Source of the DNA: Chloroflexota bacterium
GTDB lineage: Bacteria > Chloroflexota > Ktedonobacteria > Ktedonobacterales > JADMIN01
Length of the DNA: 64,000 nucleotides
Direction of reading: 5' to 3'
Assembly: GCA_021323855.1 (NCBI GenBank)
Contig: JAJPKE010000007.1
Span: 1 to 64,000, forward strand
The position numbers were made by a program, and so were the translations under genes. Positions 44,058-51,374 of this stretch are shown here, in pieces. Under the pieces are notes generated by a model. It saw nothing but the letters and a program-made list of their open reading frames with translations, did no database searches and was not told the DNA's origin. The stretch's first letter is position 1. Each line of letters starts with the position of its first letter.

Positions 44058-44300
44058 ATGACATCACATCAGAGCGAAAGCCATAGTCACAGCCATACCA
44101 GCACCACCGGCAAAGAACTCAAACACGCCGCCGCAGAGGAGCATAAGGTCGCGCGCGCGGCGCATAAGGTGGATAGCAAAATCTATGAGGCGGAGGTCCT
44201 CACCAGCGGCAACCCCAAGCGTATCGAACGCTATTTCTTCCGCAAGTGGGCCTACAAACTGTTTGGCAAGTTCATGGGCAAGACAATCAACCGTATCTAG
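44058..44300 (+). CDS. Small His-rich and basic hypothetical protein (80 residues)
   Basis: The N-terminus is His/Ser-rich (SESHSHSHTS), followed by a charged helix (KELKHAAAEEHKVARAAHKV) and a basic aromatic C-terminus (RYFFRKWAYKLFGKFMGKTI). GAGGAGAACACGTTGCC precedes the ATG. A consensus promoter lies 100 bases upstream and a strong hairpin follows, so it is a stand-alone transcription unit. The family is unknown to me. The C-terminal amphipathic basic segment could contact membrane or nucleic acid, but this is only a reading of composition. Confidence 0.7.
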   Translation: MTSHQSESHSHSHTSTTGKELKHAAAEEHKVARAAHKVDSKIYEAEVLTSGNPKRIERYFFRKWAYKLFGKFMGKTINRI

Positions 44301-44336
44301 CGTTGCTCTTGCCGCCTTTTGACGCCCGACGAGAAG

Positions 44337-44385
44337 CCACGCCTCCGGCCATTATCCTCTTCAGGAAGCAAGACCGGAGGCGTGG
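44337..44385. terminator. Bidirectional terminator between convergent genes
   Basis: A perfect 12-bp stem, CCACGCCTCCGG with CCGGAGGCGTGG (44337-44348 with 44374-44385), whose loop holds a smaller inverted repeat, followed by TGTGTTTGTG on the plus strand. It serves the small gene (plus) and the anti-sigma gene (minus). Confidence 0.75.
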
Positions 44386-44409
44386 TGTGTTTGTGTCGCC
44401 GTTATCGCT

Positions 44410-46533
44410 TCAATGTGCAGTGAGATCGAGCTGCTGCCAGGTGGCGAGTGTGAGCGTTCCAAACGGCGTCAACTGGAGCCCTTGCACATAGTCTGGCAGG
44501 TTATAGTCAAGCTTTTGCTGGCTGAGCGGTATCCAGCCACCATATGCTACCAGCAATTGCTCCGCCTGGTTGTATTGGGATGCGCGCGTAGTTGGATCGA
44601 GATTCTGATCCGCCTGCCCTACTAGGATGCTTACCACTGGAATGTCCACAGAGCCAACGTTGAGGGTGGAGTTCGGCGCAAACTGCAAGGATAGGACGTT
44701 CTGCGGATCTGCATAATCCAACGTCTTGGTCATGCCGTAGATTTGTGGCACATTGCTGCTATCTATCTGGCGCAGCAACGAATTGGAGTCCATGAACTGC
44801 ATTCTGATGGGATAGCCTGGGAACGCTTGCTGCCACATGTGTACCGCTTCCTCGTCATAGGCGATGATTGCGGGATCGTCAGAATCTACCAACGTCATCG
44901 GCGCGCAGGCGCTGACCTTGCCACCGCAGGCTTCGTTGACATATTTCTGCATCAACTGGCGCGCCATCGTCATGTTGCCTGTCAGGTTGACGGTGCCATC
45001 CGGCCCCACCAGATTTGGATTGTAGCCATACATGCCCTGCGGCACAATATGGTTGGTGGCGACCACTGCATCTTGCCAGACGGTGTTCGCCAGCAAATAT
45101 TTGTTGAGGGCCAGCGCGAACGCCTGACGCGCATCGCTGTTGTCGAATGGCGCTTTGGCCCAGTTTGGCTGATAGTATCTGATGGCCAACCCCGCCGGTT
45201 GCGCATGGAAGTCAGACCGCTGTTTGGCGGCGTTGTACTGATCGGGCGGCGCGAAGCCGACATCGAGCAAACCGTTCAGATAATCGGTGTACTCGTCGTG
45301 CATCGAGCGGTACACCCGGAAATCTACCTCACGCAGTTCGGGCGCGGCGCCCCAGAAGGCAGCGTTGCGCAGCAGCACAAGGTCGCCCTCGTGATCCCAC
45401 GTCTGGAGCTTGTAGAGATTGCCGCCAAAGCCGCCGTGGTCCGTCAGATGGCTGGTCCATGCCGTCTGCCCGTAGCGATCAATCAGTTGCTCCGGCTGCG
45501 CAAACGCCACCGGATAGGTGAGCGCATCGAGGAAATAGGGCGCGTTCTGCGAGAGATAGATGACCAGCGTTTGGTTATCTGGCACACAGAGCGAATCCCC
45601 AATCAGACTGGGAATCGCGCCCTTGACCGTCCTGCCGTCTGCCGCGCAGATTTCTGTGGCGAATGCCTGCGCGTCGTTGATAGCATAGAGATACGAGGCG
45701 ACCGGCGACTTGACGCACGGGCTGAGCGAACGATTGAGCGAATACGCAAACGTATGAGCGTCAATTGGCGTGCCATCGCTCCACTGCAAGCCTGCTCTGA
45801 TCTTGAATGTGTACGTATGGGCAGCAGTATCATACACCGGCATACTCTCAGCCGCCCAGGGCACCGGATTGCCAGAATTATCCAGCGTCAGCAGACCTGG
45901 GAAGACCATAGACACTGGCATGGCGGAGGAGTGATCCTGCACTCTGGCCGGGTCCATCGTGGCGATGTCGCTGCTGTTGGCGTTCAGCGGATAGCGGAAG
46001 CCATGAAACACGACCCGTGGTTCACCGCCAAACAAGCTGGGATAGCGGAAGAGCGCCACAGCGCCCAGCACCACCAGCAACACAGCGGCCATCGCGCCCA
46101 GGCTCACCAGTCGCGCGTGCCGGTTCACCTGGCGCTGCCGGCGGTTGGTTATCCGCGCTGGCAGTGGAGCATCTGTTGCCTGCCGGTCTTGTACCTCATC
46201 CATCTCATCCAGGTCATCACGGTCGCGAAGATGCGCGTGATTGTGGTTGTTGAAGAGGTCACGAGCGCGCAGCCCGCTGGCCTGAGAGATGGTAGTGCGT
46301 AAAGGCGCCTCGGCAAAGGCGACAAGAGCAGCGGGTGGCTCAAACCGTCGCACTGCGCTATCTATCGCAGCGTAGGCGGCGAGATGACGCTGGCAGGCGG
46401 CGCAGGTGCGGATGTGCGCACGCAGAGACTCCGCCTCAGATGTGCTGTGCGCCTGATCGTACCAGCCGGAGAGCAGTTCCGGCGTCAGGCCGAGTTCACA
46501 CGGTTCGCTGTTTTCGCGCTGGAATTCGTTCAT
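44410..46533 (-). CDS. Anti-sigma factor fused to an extracellular SBP_bac_5 solute-binding domain
   Basis: A 707-residue transmembrane protein. Residues 1-60 hold a zinc anti-sigma (ZAS/zf-HC2) motif, His40-x3-Cys44-x2-Cys47 (AHIRTCAACQRH). A polar linker leads to one membrane segment (about 145-167, GAMAAVLLVVLGAVALF). Residues about 175-705 are a complete oligopeptide/nickel-type ABC solute-binding domain (YTFKIRAGLQWSDGTPIDAH, AFALALNKYLLANTVW, VNEACGGKVSACAPMTLVD). No transporter genes are nearby. The start overlaps the ECF sigma stop by four bases. The architecture suggests a one-protein receptor: ligand binding outside releases sigma inside. That mechanism is inference. Confidence 0.85.
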   Translation of the reverse strand: MNEFQRENSEPCELGLTPELLSGWYDQAHSTSEAESLRAHIRTCAACQRHLAAYAAIDSAVRRFEPPAALVAFAEAPLRTTISQASGLRARDLFNNHNHAHLRDRDDLDEMDEVQDRQATDAPLPARITNRRQRQVNRHARLVSLGAMAAVLLVVLGAVALFRYPSLFGGEPRVVFHGFRYPLNANSSDIATMDPARVQDHSSAMPVSMVFPGLLTLDNSGNPVPWAAESMPVYDTAAHTYTFKIRAGLQWSDGTPIDAHTFAYSLNRSLSPCVKSPVASYLYAINDAQAFATEICAADGRTVKGAIPSLIGDSLCVPDNQTLVIYLSQNAPYFLDALTYPVAFAQPEQLIDRYGQTAWTSHLTDHGGFGGNLYKLQTWDHEGDLVLLRNAAFWGAAPELREVDFRVYRSMHDEYTDYLNGLLDVGFAPPDQYNAAKQRSDFHAQPAGLAIRYYQPNWAKAPFDNSDARQAFALALNKYLLANTVWQDAVVATNHIVPQGMYGYNPNLVGPDGTVNLTGNMTMARQLMQKYVNEACGGKVSACAPMTLVDSDDPAIIAYDEEAVHMWQQAFPGYPIRMQFMDSNSLLRQIDSSNVPQIYGMTKTLDYADPQNVLSLQFAPNSTLNVGSVDIPVVSILVGQADQNLDPTTRASQYNQAEQLLVAYGGWIPLSQQKLDYNLPDYVQGLQLTPFGTLTLATWQQLDLTAH

Positions 46534-47156
46534 GGTTGCGCCTCCTCGCGCTTATCGTGCTGTTCTTGTTGTTCCAGATAGAGCATGCGAAAGCGTTCGC
46601 GGCTGCGGCAGAGGGTGGTTCTGGCCGCACCGGCAGACATATCCAACACTGTGCCGATGTCGCTGTAGTCCATGCCATAGACACTCCGCAACACCAGCGC
46701 CGCCCGGTAGGTGATAGGCAGCGCGAGCAACGTTTCACGCACGGCTTCGCGCTCGACCACCTCAGCGGCATGGTCACCAGTGACGAGCGACGTAGTGGTG
46801 ATATCGCCCTCCGCCTCGTGGAATCCCTCCGGCGTGTCTACTTTGCGCCGCGAAGTAGGCGAGAACAGCTTCTTTTGCCAGCGGGTGCGCTGGCGCAGGT
46901 GATTGAGGGCGAGGTTCGTGGCAACGCGAAAGAGCCAGGCGCGCGGCTGCTGATACTCGCGCAGTTCGCCGAAATGTTTCCAGGCGCGCAGGAAGGTCTC
47001 TTGCGCAAGGTCCTGCGCGACCTGTTCATCGCAGGTCATGCGCCAGAGGTAGCCGGTGATCTCTGTGGTATAGCGTTGAAAACAAGTTTCGAAGCTGGAG
47101 AATTCATCAGGCGCCGCCGCAGTCTGTTCGATATGCGCCGATCCAGCATCCGCCAT
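46530..47156 (-). CDS. ECF-type RNA polymerase sigma factor
   Basis: A 208-residue sigma-70 family member with only regions 2 and 4. Region 2 lies at about 22-90 (CFQRYTTEITGYLWRMTC, QVAQDLAQETFLRAWKHF, PRAWLFRVATNLALNHLRQR). Region 4 lies at about 145-195 (LLALPITYRAALVLRSVYGM, YSDIGTVLDMSAGAARTTL). The frame is open upstream to 47279, but ATG 47156 gives the normal ECF length and N-terminus. It overlaps the fused anti-sigma factor by ATGA, a classic pair. No promoter for it was clear in the 395-base upstream region. Confidence 0.92.
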   Translation of the reverse strand: MADAGSAHIEQTAAAPDEFSSFETCFQRYTTEITGYLWRMTCDEQVAQDLAQETFLRAWKHFGELREYQQPRAWLFRVATNLALNHLRQRTRWQKKLFSPTSRRKVDTPEGFHEAEGDITTTSLVTGDHAAEVVEREAVRETLLALPITYRAALVLRSVYGMDYSDIGTVLDMSAGAARTTLCRSRERFRMLYLEQQEQHDKREEAQP

Positions 47157-47470
47157 GTAATGCGCATGATACCTATGCTGCGCAATGAAGCCGCCCAGAT
47201 GGAACACCACTGCTATGTTGGCCAGCAGGCGTTCCCACGGGGGGATTCGCACGCCCGGACCAGATCGAACCATGACCATGCCATCTCACCTCCACGTTAT
47301 CGCCATACTGCCTCTGCTCATGACGCCAGAGTCAACATCAGAGCCGATTAGAGTCAATCAGAATCACATGGACTCCGACACTCTCCCAATGGTCACATGA
47401 TGGTCACGAGGCTAGAGTATGGTCTACCCATACACCCGGCATAGCTGTGGACGTTACAACAAGCGAGAGG
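47157..47470. other. Intergenic region upstream of the ECF sigma gene
   Basis: No coding frame with a plausible start and composition is seen. A direct repeat ATGGTCAC occurs twice about 47388-47408. Autoregulated ECF promoters (AAC/CGT-type) are expected here, but I could not identify one. Confidence 0.4.
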
Positions 47471-47513
47471 CAAAAAGGAGGGGCAGCGCCACTATTCTGG
47501 CGCTGCCCCTCCT
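47471..47513 (-). terminator. Strong intrinsic terminator of the foldase gene
   Basis: A perfect 16-bp GC-rich stem (47476-47491 with 47498-47513), a 6-base loop, and on the minus strand TTTTG directly after it. It terminates the rpsF-ssb-rpsR-foldase transcription. Confidence 0.88.
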
Positions 47514-47551
47514 GGAGTTCCTGGAGCAAGCGATATGACGACTTCAAACGA

Positions 47552-48892
47552 CTACGGCAGACCAGTGCCGCCGCCAGGAACGCCGGGATTGGCCCCCTGC
47601 GGGTTCTCGTTCTTCAACGTGGCGTTGAGGTTTGGCACGCTGGGCAGGTTGCGTGATGCGTTCATCATGCCCTGATCCGGCGTGGAGAAGGAGTTCCTGG
47701 GATCGGCGCGCTGCCCGCTCAGCCAGTGCGAGAGCGCGTTGCTCTGCGAGTCCTGGAGCGTGGTGGGGTCTACCGCGCGATGGGGATCAATGCCCAAGAT
47801 TTGCACAATGTCGAAGGTGCCTGACGCATCTTTGATGACCGGACTGGTTTGGTTGACCGTGCGGCCAGGAGCATAGGCCCAGAGTTCGATGCCGGCATCG
47901 CCGGTGCCCGGTGGCACCCAGCCCATATCACCGCCGGTGCCTTTGGTGTTGGGGTCGAGCGAATACTGTTTCGCCGCTTGATCCCAGGTAATCTTCTTCT
48001 CATTGATGAGTTGGAGGACGTGTTGCGCCTGTGCAGCAGTGTTGGTTTCGATGCGGCGCAGATGCACCTGGCGCGTGGGTGAGACCAGCAAGCTTGCCAG
48101 ATAGGTCTGCATCAACTGCCTACGCAGTTCGAGGGCAACATCGGCGCGCACGTCGCTATCAGTCAGATTGTCTTTCGAGAGGAACTGGCTGTATGTCTCG
48201 CCGACCGGGAAGGCAGCCTTGAAGGCATTGAGCTTTGCCGTAATCTGCGCATCGGTTGGCTCCAGCTTCGACTTGAGCTTGGGGTTTTGCTGCTCGAAAC
48301 GGCGAATCCCCTGCTGGATTAACTGGTCTTCGACCAACTGGTCCATCGTCGTCTGGGTCAACTGCGCCTGGGCATAGTTGCCTTCCACCGTCTGAATCTG
48401 CGCAATTAGCGTCTGGTTTTCAGCAGTTGCCGCCGGATCGCCGTGTTGCAACTGGGTCGCCAATTGCCCCTGCTGTTTGATGAGGTTGTTGTATTGATTC
48501 CAGACATCTTGCGCGTTGTAGGCGAGCAGCTTACGATACGTATCCTGAGACACACTGACGCCGTTGACTTTGACAATCGCCTGGTTGGGGATGATGATGT
48601 TCTGCTGGATGACGCCGAAGATCAGGACTGCGATGATGATGAGAATGATCGCTGCAAAGAATCCATAGGCCGCGCGCTTCTGGATGCGCTCCTTTTGCAT
48701 CTTGGTGAGATGACCACCCCAACCAAAAATCAGCGGCTTGCCGTCGCGCCGTCCATCAATGCGCGCGGTCTGTTTACGGTAGACGCTGGGCGTGCCCTTC
48801 GCCTTTGTCGCCGTATTCTTGGCCGTATTTGGGGAAACCTTAGCGCCGGTCCGTCGTTTTGTCGCCGGCTTGTTTATTGTCTGATTGCTCAT
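47552..48892 (-). CDS. Membrane-anchored SurA/PpiC-type peptidyl-prolyl isomerase
   Basis: A foldase-like protein of 446 residues. A basic cytoplasmic N-terminus (1-73) and one membrane segment (about 75-96, FFAAIILIIIAVLIFGVI) are followed by a SurA-N/trigger-factor-like helical domain with AIVKVNGVSVSQDTYRKLL. The PpiC rotamase domain is at about 270-375 (VHLRRIETNTAAQAQHVLQL, WDQAAKQYSLDPNTKGTGGDMGWVPPG). A Pro/Gly/Asn-rich tail ends it. The protein should face outward and help fold exported proteins. It follows rpsR by 147 bases with no terminator between, so it may be part of the rpsF operon. Confidence 0.85.
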   Translation of the reverse strand: MSNQTINKPATKRRTGAKVSPNTAKNTATKAKGTPSVYRKQTARIDGRRDGKPLIFGWGGHLTKMQKERIQKRAAYGFFAAIILIIIAVLIFGVIQQNIIIPNQAIVKVNGVSVSQDTYRKLLAYNAQDVWNQYNNLIKQQGQLATQLQHGDPAATAENQTLIAQIQTVEGNYAQAQLTQTTMDQLVEDQLIQQGIRRFEQQNPKLKSKLEPTDAQITAKLNAFKAAFPVGETYSQFLSKDNLTDSDVRADVALELRRQLMQTYLASLLVSPTRQVHLRRIETNTAAQAQHVLQLINEKKITWDQAAKQYSLDPNTKGTGGDMGWVPPGTGDAGIELWAYAPGRTVNQTSPVIKDASGTFDIVQILGIDPHRAVDPTTLQDSQSNALSHWLSGQRADPRNSFSTPDQGMMNASRNLPSVPNLNATLKNENPQGANPGVPGGGTGLP

Positions 48893-49039
48893 GACCTTTC
48901 CATCATCTCCTCACCAGGAACCGGCATCTAGCCAACCGGGCGCAGGCCATACAGTCTAGGATGGTCTACGCCCGGCATGTGTACATGCGCCTGAAAATTG
49001 CTCGAACGAGTACGATATTTCGGGCGATTCTCTAGGGAA

Positions 49040-49429
49040 CTAAGAACCGCGAATGTGCGCCGCCGTATACGGCAGAAGCGCCATGAAGCGCGCATTCTTG
49101 AGCGCAACGGTCAGGCGGCGTTGATGCTTGGCGCAGGTGCCCGTCTTGCGGCGCGGCTCGATCTTGCCGCGATCCGATAGATAGCGGCGCAGGCGCCCGA
49201 CATCTTTGTAGTCTATCTCGCGCACATGATCCACGCAGAATGCGCAGACCTTGCGGCGCGAACGGAAGTCACGGCCCCGGCTGAAAGGACGCGGCCCACG
49301 GTCCGGTCGCTCTGATCGCTCACCACGGTCGGGACGGTCGGAACGCTCCGGGCGTTCAGCGCGTTCTGGACGGTCGGCGCGCTCTGGGCGGTCGCCCGCG
49401 ACGGCTGCGCCATCTCTCCTCTGTTGCAT
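49040..49429 (-). CDS. rpsR: Ribosomal protein bS18 with an Arg/Pro/Glu-rich N-terminal extension
   Basis: A small-subunit protein that binds beside S6. The core (about 58-129, [38 protein letters not shown]) carries Cys62, Cys65 and a third Cys, the zinc-type C+ form. Residues 1-57 are an unusual extension built from DRPER/ERPER/DRPDR units. ATG 49429 has AAAGGAGCAGTGCA upstream, which supports the extension being translated. The standard S18 is 70-90 residues; this one is 129. Gene order rpsF-ssb-rpsR is standard. Confidence 0.95.
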   Translation of the reverse strand: MQQRRDGAAVAGDRPERADRPERAERPERSDRPDRGERSERPDRGPRPFSRGRDFRSRRKVCAFCVDHVREIDYKDVGRLRRYLSDRGKIEPRRKTGTCAKHQRRLTVALKNARFMALLPYTAAHIRGS

Positions 49430-49591
49430 TGCACTGCTCCTTTACGTCTGGAGTTGCCGGCCCATGCGGAGGAATCGCGCAGGCCGGCACGTAAACGCTT
49501 GCCGGTGATGAGTTGTATTTACAGCGCCGCGCACCGGCACAACGACGCTGATTTTGTTTGCAGTATAGGTCGTGTTACAGGGTATGACGAA

Positions 49592-49993
49592 TCAGAACGG
49601 GATATCGTCAGCGCCCATCTCATCGTCACTACCACCGGCACCACTGGAGCCACTCTGCGAAGCGCCTTTGGGATCGAGTATCTCTACATTCTCGGCAACA
49701 ACTTCCCAGGCAGTGACCTCAATGCCATCTTTGTTGGTGTACCGGCGCGAGGTCATACGGCCTTCAATAAAGGCTTTGGAGCCTTTATGCAAATATTGAG
49801 AACAAAACTCTGCCCGTTGTTCCCAGGCGACAATGTTGAACCAGGTCGTCTCTTCGCGTTTCTCACCACTATCACGATCTCGTGACCGCCTGTTGACCGC
49901 CAGTGTGAATTTGGTGACTGCTGTTCCACTGGGGGTATAGGTCATGTCAGGCTCTTTCCCCAGGTTGCCGATGAGCATAATTTTGTTGAGCAT
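49592..49993 (-). CDS. ssb: Single-stranded DNA-binding protein
   Basis: An OB-fold protein of 133 residues that coats single-stranded DNA during replication and repair. LNKIMLIGNLGKEPDMTYTP, FTLAVNRRSRD, TTWFNIVAWEQRAE and GRMTSRRYTNKDG are typical. A short Gly/Ser linker ends in the conserved acidic tip DDEMGADDIPF, used to recruit partner proteins. ATG 49993 (AAGGAGAGCAACAGAC) is preferred to an upstream in-frame GTG. It lies between rpsF and rpsR, as usual. Confidence 0.97.
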   Translation of the reverse strand: MLNKIMLIGNLGKEPDMTYTPSGTAVTKFTLAVNRRSRDRDSGEKREETTWFNIVAWEQRAEFCSQYLHKGSKAFIEGRMTSRRYTNKDGIEVTAWEVVAENVEILDPKGASQSGSSGAGGSDDEMGADDIPF

Positions 49994-50055
49994 GTCTGTT
50001 GCTCTCCTTCCGGGCGACGCACAGATGCTCACCATGCTGTGCGCGCGTAGGCCGC

Positions 50056-50610
50056 TTAGGCGTTTGCCTCTGCTTCTGCCTCCGACGCTGAATCTTCCGC
50101 CTCTACTTCGTTCTCCTCGTTCTCCTCCGCAGCCGCAGTGGTCTCTTCGGTTGCCGGCTCGCCGGCCTCAGTAGCCTCGCCGGCCTCAGTAGCCTCGGTC
50201 TCTTCAGCGGTAGCCGCCGCCGTCTCTGCTTGCGCAGCGGCGCGTGCCGCCGCTTCTGCCGCCTGCTGTTCGGCCTGCGCCGCTGCTTCCGCTTCGCGCT
50301 GGCGTTGCTGCGCCACCACTCGTGGATCGCGCACCAGCATCAGGTGACGAATGATATCCTCGTTCACCCGAATCGAACGCTCGATCTCCGCGATGCTCTG
50401 CGGCTGAAGAATCAGATCGAAGTAGAAATACAGACCGTCACGATGGTGGTCAATGGGATAGGCCAGGCGGCGGCGTCCAACCGCGTTCACCCGTATCACC
50501 TGTCCGTCATGAGCCGCGACCACATTGGTGATGCGCTCGACAATCGTGCGTGCCTGTTCGTCGCCGACATCTGGATTGACAACAATGCCCAGTTCGTAAT
50601 CCCGCGCCAT
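50056..50610 (-). CDS. rpsF: Ribosomal protein bS6 with long acidic tail
   Basis: A small-subunit protein partner of S18. The core (1-95: RDYELGIVVNPDVGDEQART, GRRRLAYPIDHHRDGLYFYF, SIAEIERSIRVNEDIIRHLM) is complete. It is followed by about 90 residues of Ala/Glu/Gln/Thr, first a probable helix (QRQREAEAAAQAEQQAAEAA), then acidic repeats encoded by 9-bp DNA units (50158-50193). ATG 50610 has AGGAGGAATCCGC upstream; the frame extends further up without a better start. It is the first gene of the rpsF-ssb-rpsR unit. Confidence 0.95.
   Translation of the reverse strand: MARDYELGIVVNPDVGDEQARTIVERITNVVAAHDGQVIRVNAVGRRRLAYPIDHHRDGLYFYFDLILQPQSIAEIERSIRVNEDIIRHLMLVRDPRVVAQQRQREAEAAAQAEQQAAEAAARAAAQAETAAATAEETEATEAGEATEAGEPATEETTAAAEENEENEVEAEDSASEAEAEANA
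50158..50193. repeat. 9-bp/18-bp tandem repeats in the S6 tail
   Basis: CTCGCCGGC and CTCAGTAGC alternate twice (plus strand), an exact 18-bp duplication built from two 9-bp units, encoding Glu/Ala/Thr/Gly repeats on the minus strand. Confidence 0.8.
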
Positions 50611-50632
50611 GCGGATTCCTCCTGTGGGTATG

Positions 50633-50684
50633 CTCCAACTGCTTACATACACGCCCCGCATGCGTCGCGTGAGATGCGTTGGAG
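50633..50684 (-). promoter_or_regulatory. Possible structured leader of rpsF
   Basis: CTCCAAC (50633-50639) pairs with GTTGGAG (50678-50684), closing a loop of about 38 bases just upstream of the rpsF Shine-Dalgarno (near 50619-50624). S6:S18 leaders that mimic the rRNA site are known for this operon. I cannot match the conserved core with confidence. Confidence 0.35.
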
Positions 50685-50810
50685 TAGGATGGATGTTGAG
50701 GCATCCCCAAACGTTCCGAACGGTATCGCTCAAGAAGCCATTGTTGGGAATGCAGTGACAGCGACGGCCTGCGATGATGCGTCACCGGAGGCTCGCTGAA
50801 TCACCATCGC

Positions 50811-50839
50811 ATTATAGCATTGCGCTCCCAGCCTCGCAA
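50811..50839 (-). promoter_or_regulatory. Promoter of the rpsF-ssb-rpsR operon
   Basis: On the minus strand: TTGCGA (50839-50834), exactly 17 bases, TATAAT (50816-50811). It leaves a leader of about 190 bases before rpsF. Confidence 0.75.
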
Positions 50840-50914
50840 GAAGCGGCGCTAAGAGTCACCCTGCCTGGCATCACGTCATTCTTTGCCAGCATAAGAAAAA
50901 TGGAAAGTGAGAGG

Positions 50915-51109
50915 TTACAATGCTGGCATCACGCCGCTGAGGCCATGCTCAATTACAGGCGCCAGCAGGACGACACCAGCGACGACTACCAGCGTGATGA
51001 ATAAGAGAATCAACGCATACTCCACCAAGCCCTGGCCGCGCTGTGTTTTCCTGGTTGCTGTGGTGGCGCTATACACCTTCAGACCATTCCGGCGAAGATA
51101 CGTCAGCAT
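50915..51109 (-). CDS. Flp/Fap-type pilin
   Basis: A 64-residue pilin precursor. A short basic leader precedes RGQGLVEYALILLFITLVVVA, the type IVb Flp signature: a processing site before the Gly/Leu-Val-Glu motif and a hydrophobic polymerisation helix, followed by a short tail (APVIEHGLSGVMPAL). The ATG at 51109 has GGGAGGCCACCGCAT upstream; the frame continues further up but without such a site. No tad/cpa assembly genes are present in the window, so this pilin is orphaned here. Confidence 0.82.
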   Translation of the reverse strand: MLTYLRRNGLKVYSATTATRKTQRGQGLVEYALILLFITLVVVAGVVLLAPVIEHGLSGVMPAL

Positions 51110-51374
51110 ATGCGGTGGCCTCCCATGCGCATCGAATGAAATTTTCGAGCATCGTGCGTATATCAGATGGCTGTTGAAGAGCAGAACCATCGGTAGAGCC
51201 GAGCGGAAATCGAAAGCGCAAAATATGTCACCAGCATAGCGGCCTCGTGGCTATTCGTCAACTGGTTTTGTGCCATTTTTCGTTCCTGCGTCAAGAGTGT
51301 TATCACCGTTCGCCAGATGCGCCGCGCAAAAAGCACCAGACTAGCTAATCGTTCGCAGCGCATCTAGCGTCGTG

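Noticed and set aside
44743..46302. A 519-codon open frame on the plus strand inside the anti-sigma/SBP gene
   Set aside because: It is the antisense shadow of a gene with clear domains; its translation has no recognisable motif and is rich in Arg/His/Ile typical of reverse-frame GC-rich coding DNA.
47232..47280. A segment resembling a tRNA T-arm/3' end (GATTCGCACGCCCGG)
   Set aside because: No matching acceptor stem, anticodon arm or D arm lies at the right distance on either strand.
49040..49429. RPER repeats in S18 as a frameshift artefact
   Set aside because: The frame is continuous, has a good Shine-Dalgarno before ATG 49429, and the extension keeps a regular repeat in the coding frame.
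51163..51363. A 66-codon minus-strand frame upstream of the Flp pilin
   Set aside because: No ribosome-binding site, unlikely composition, and it overlaps the presumed pilin promoter region.
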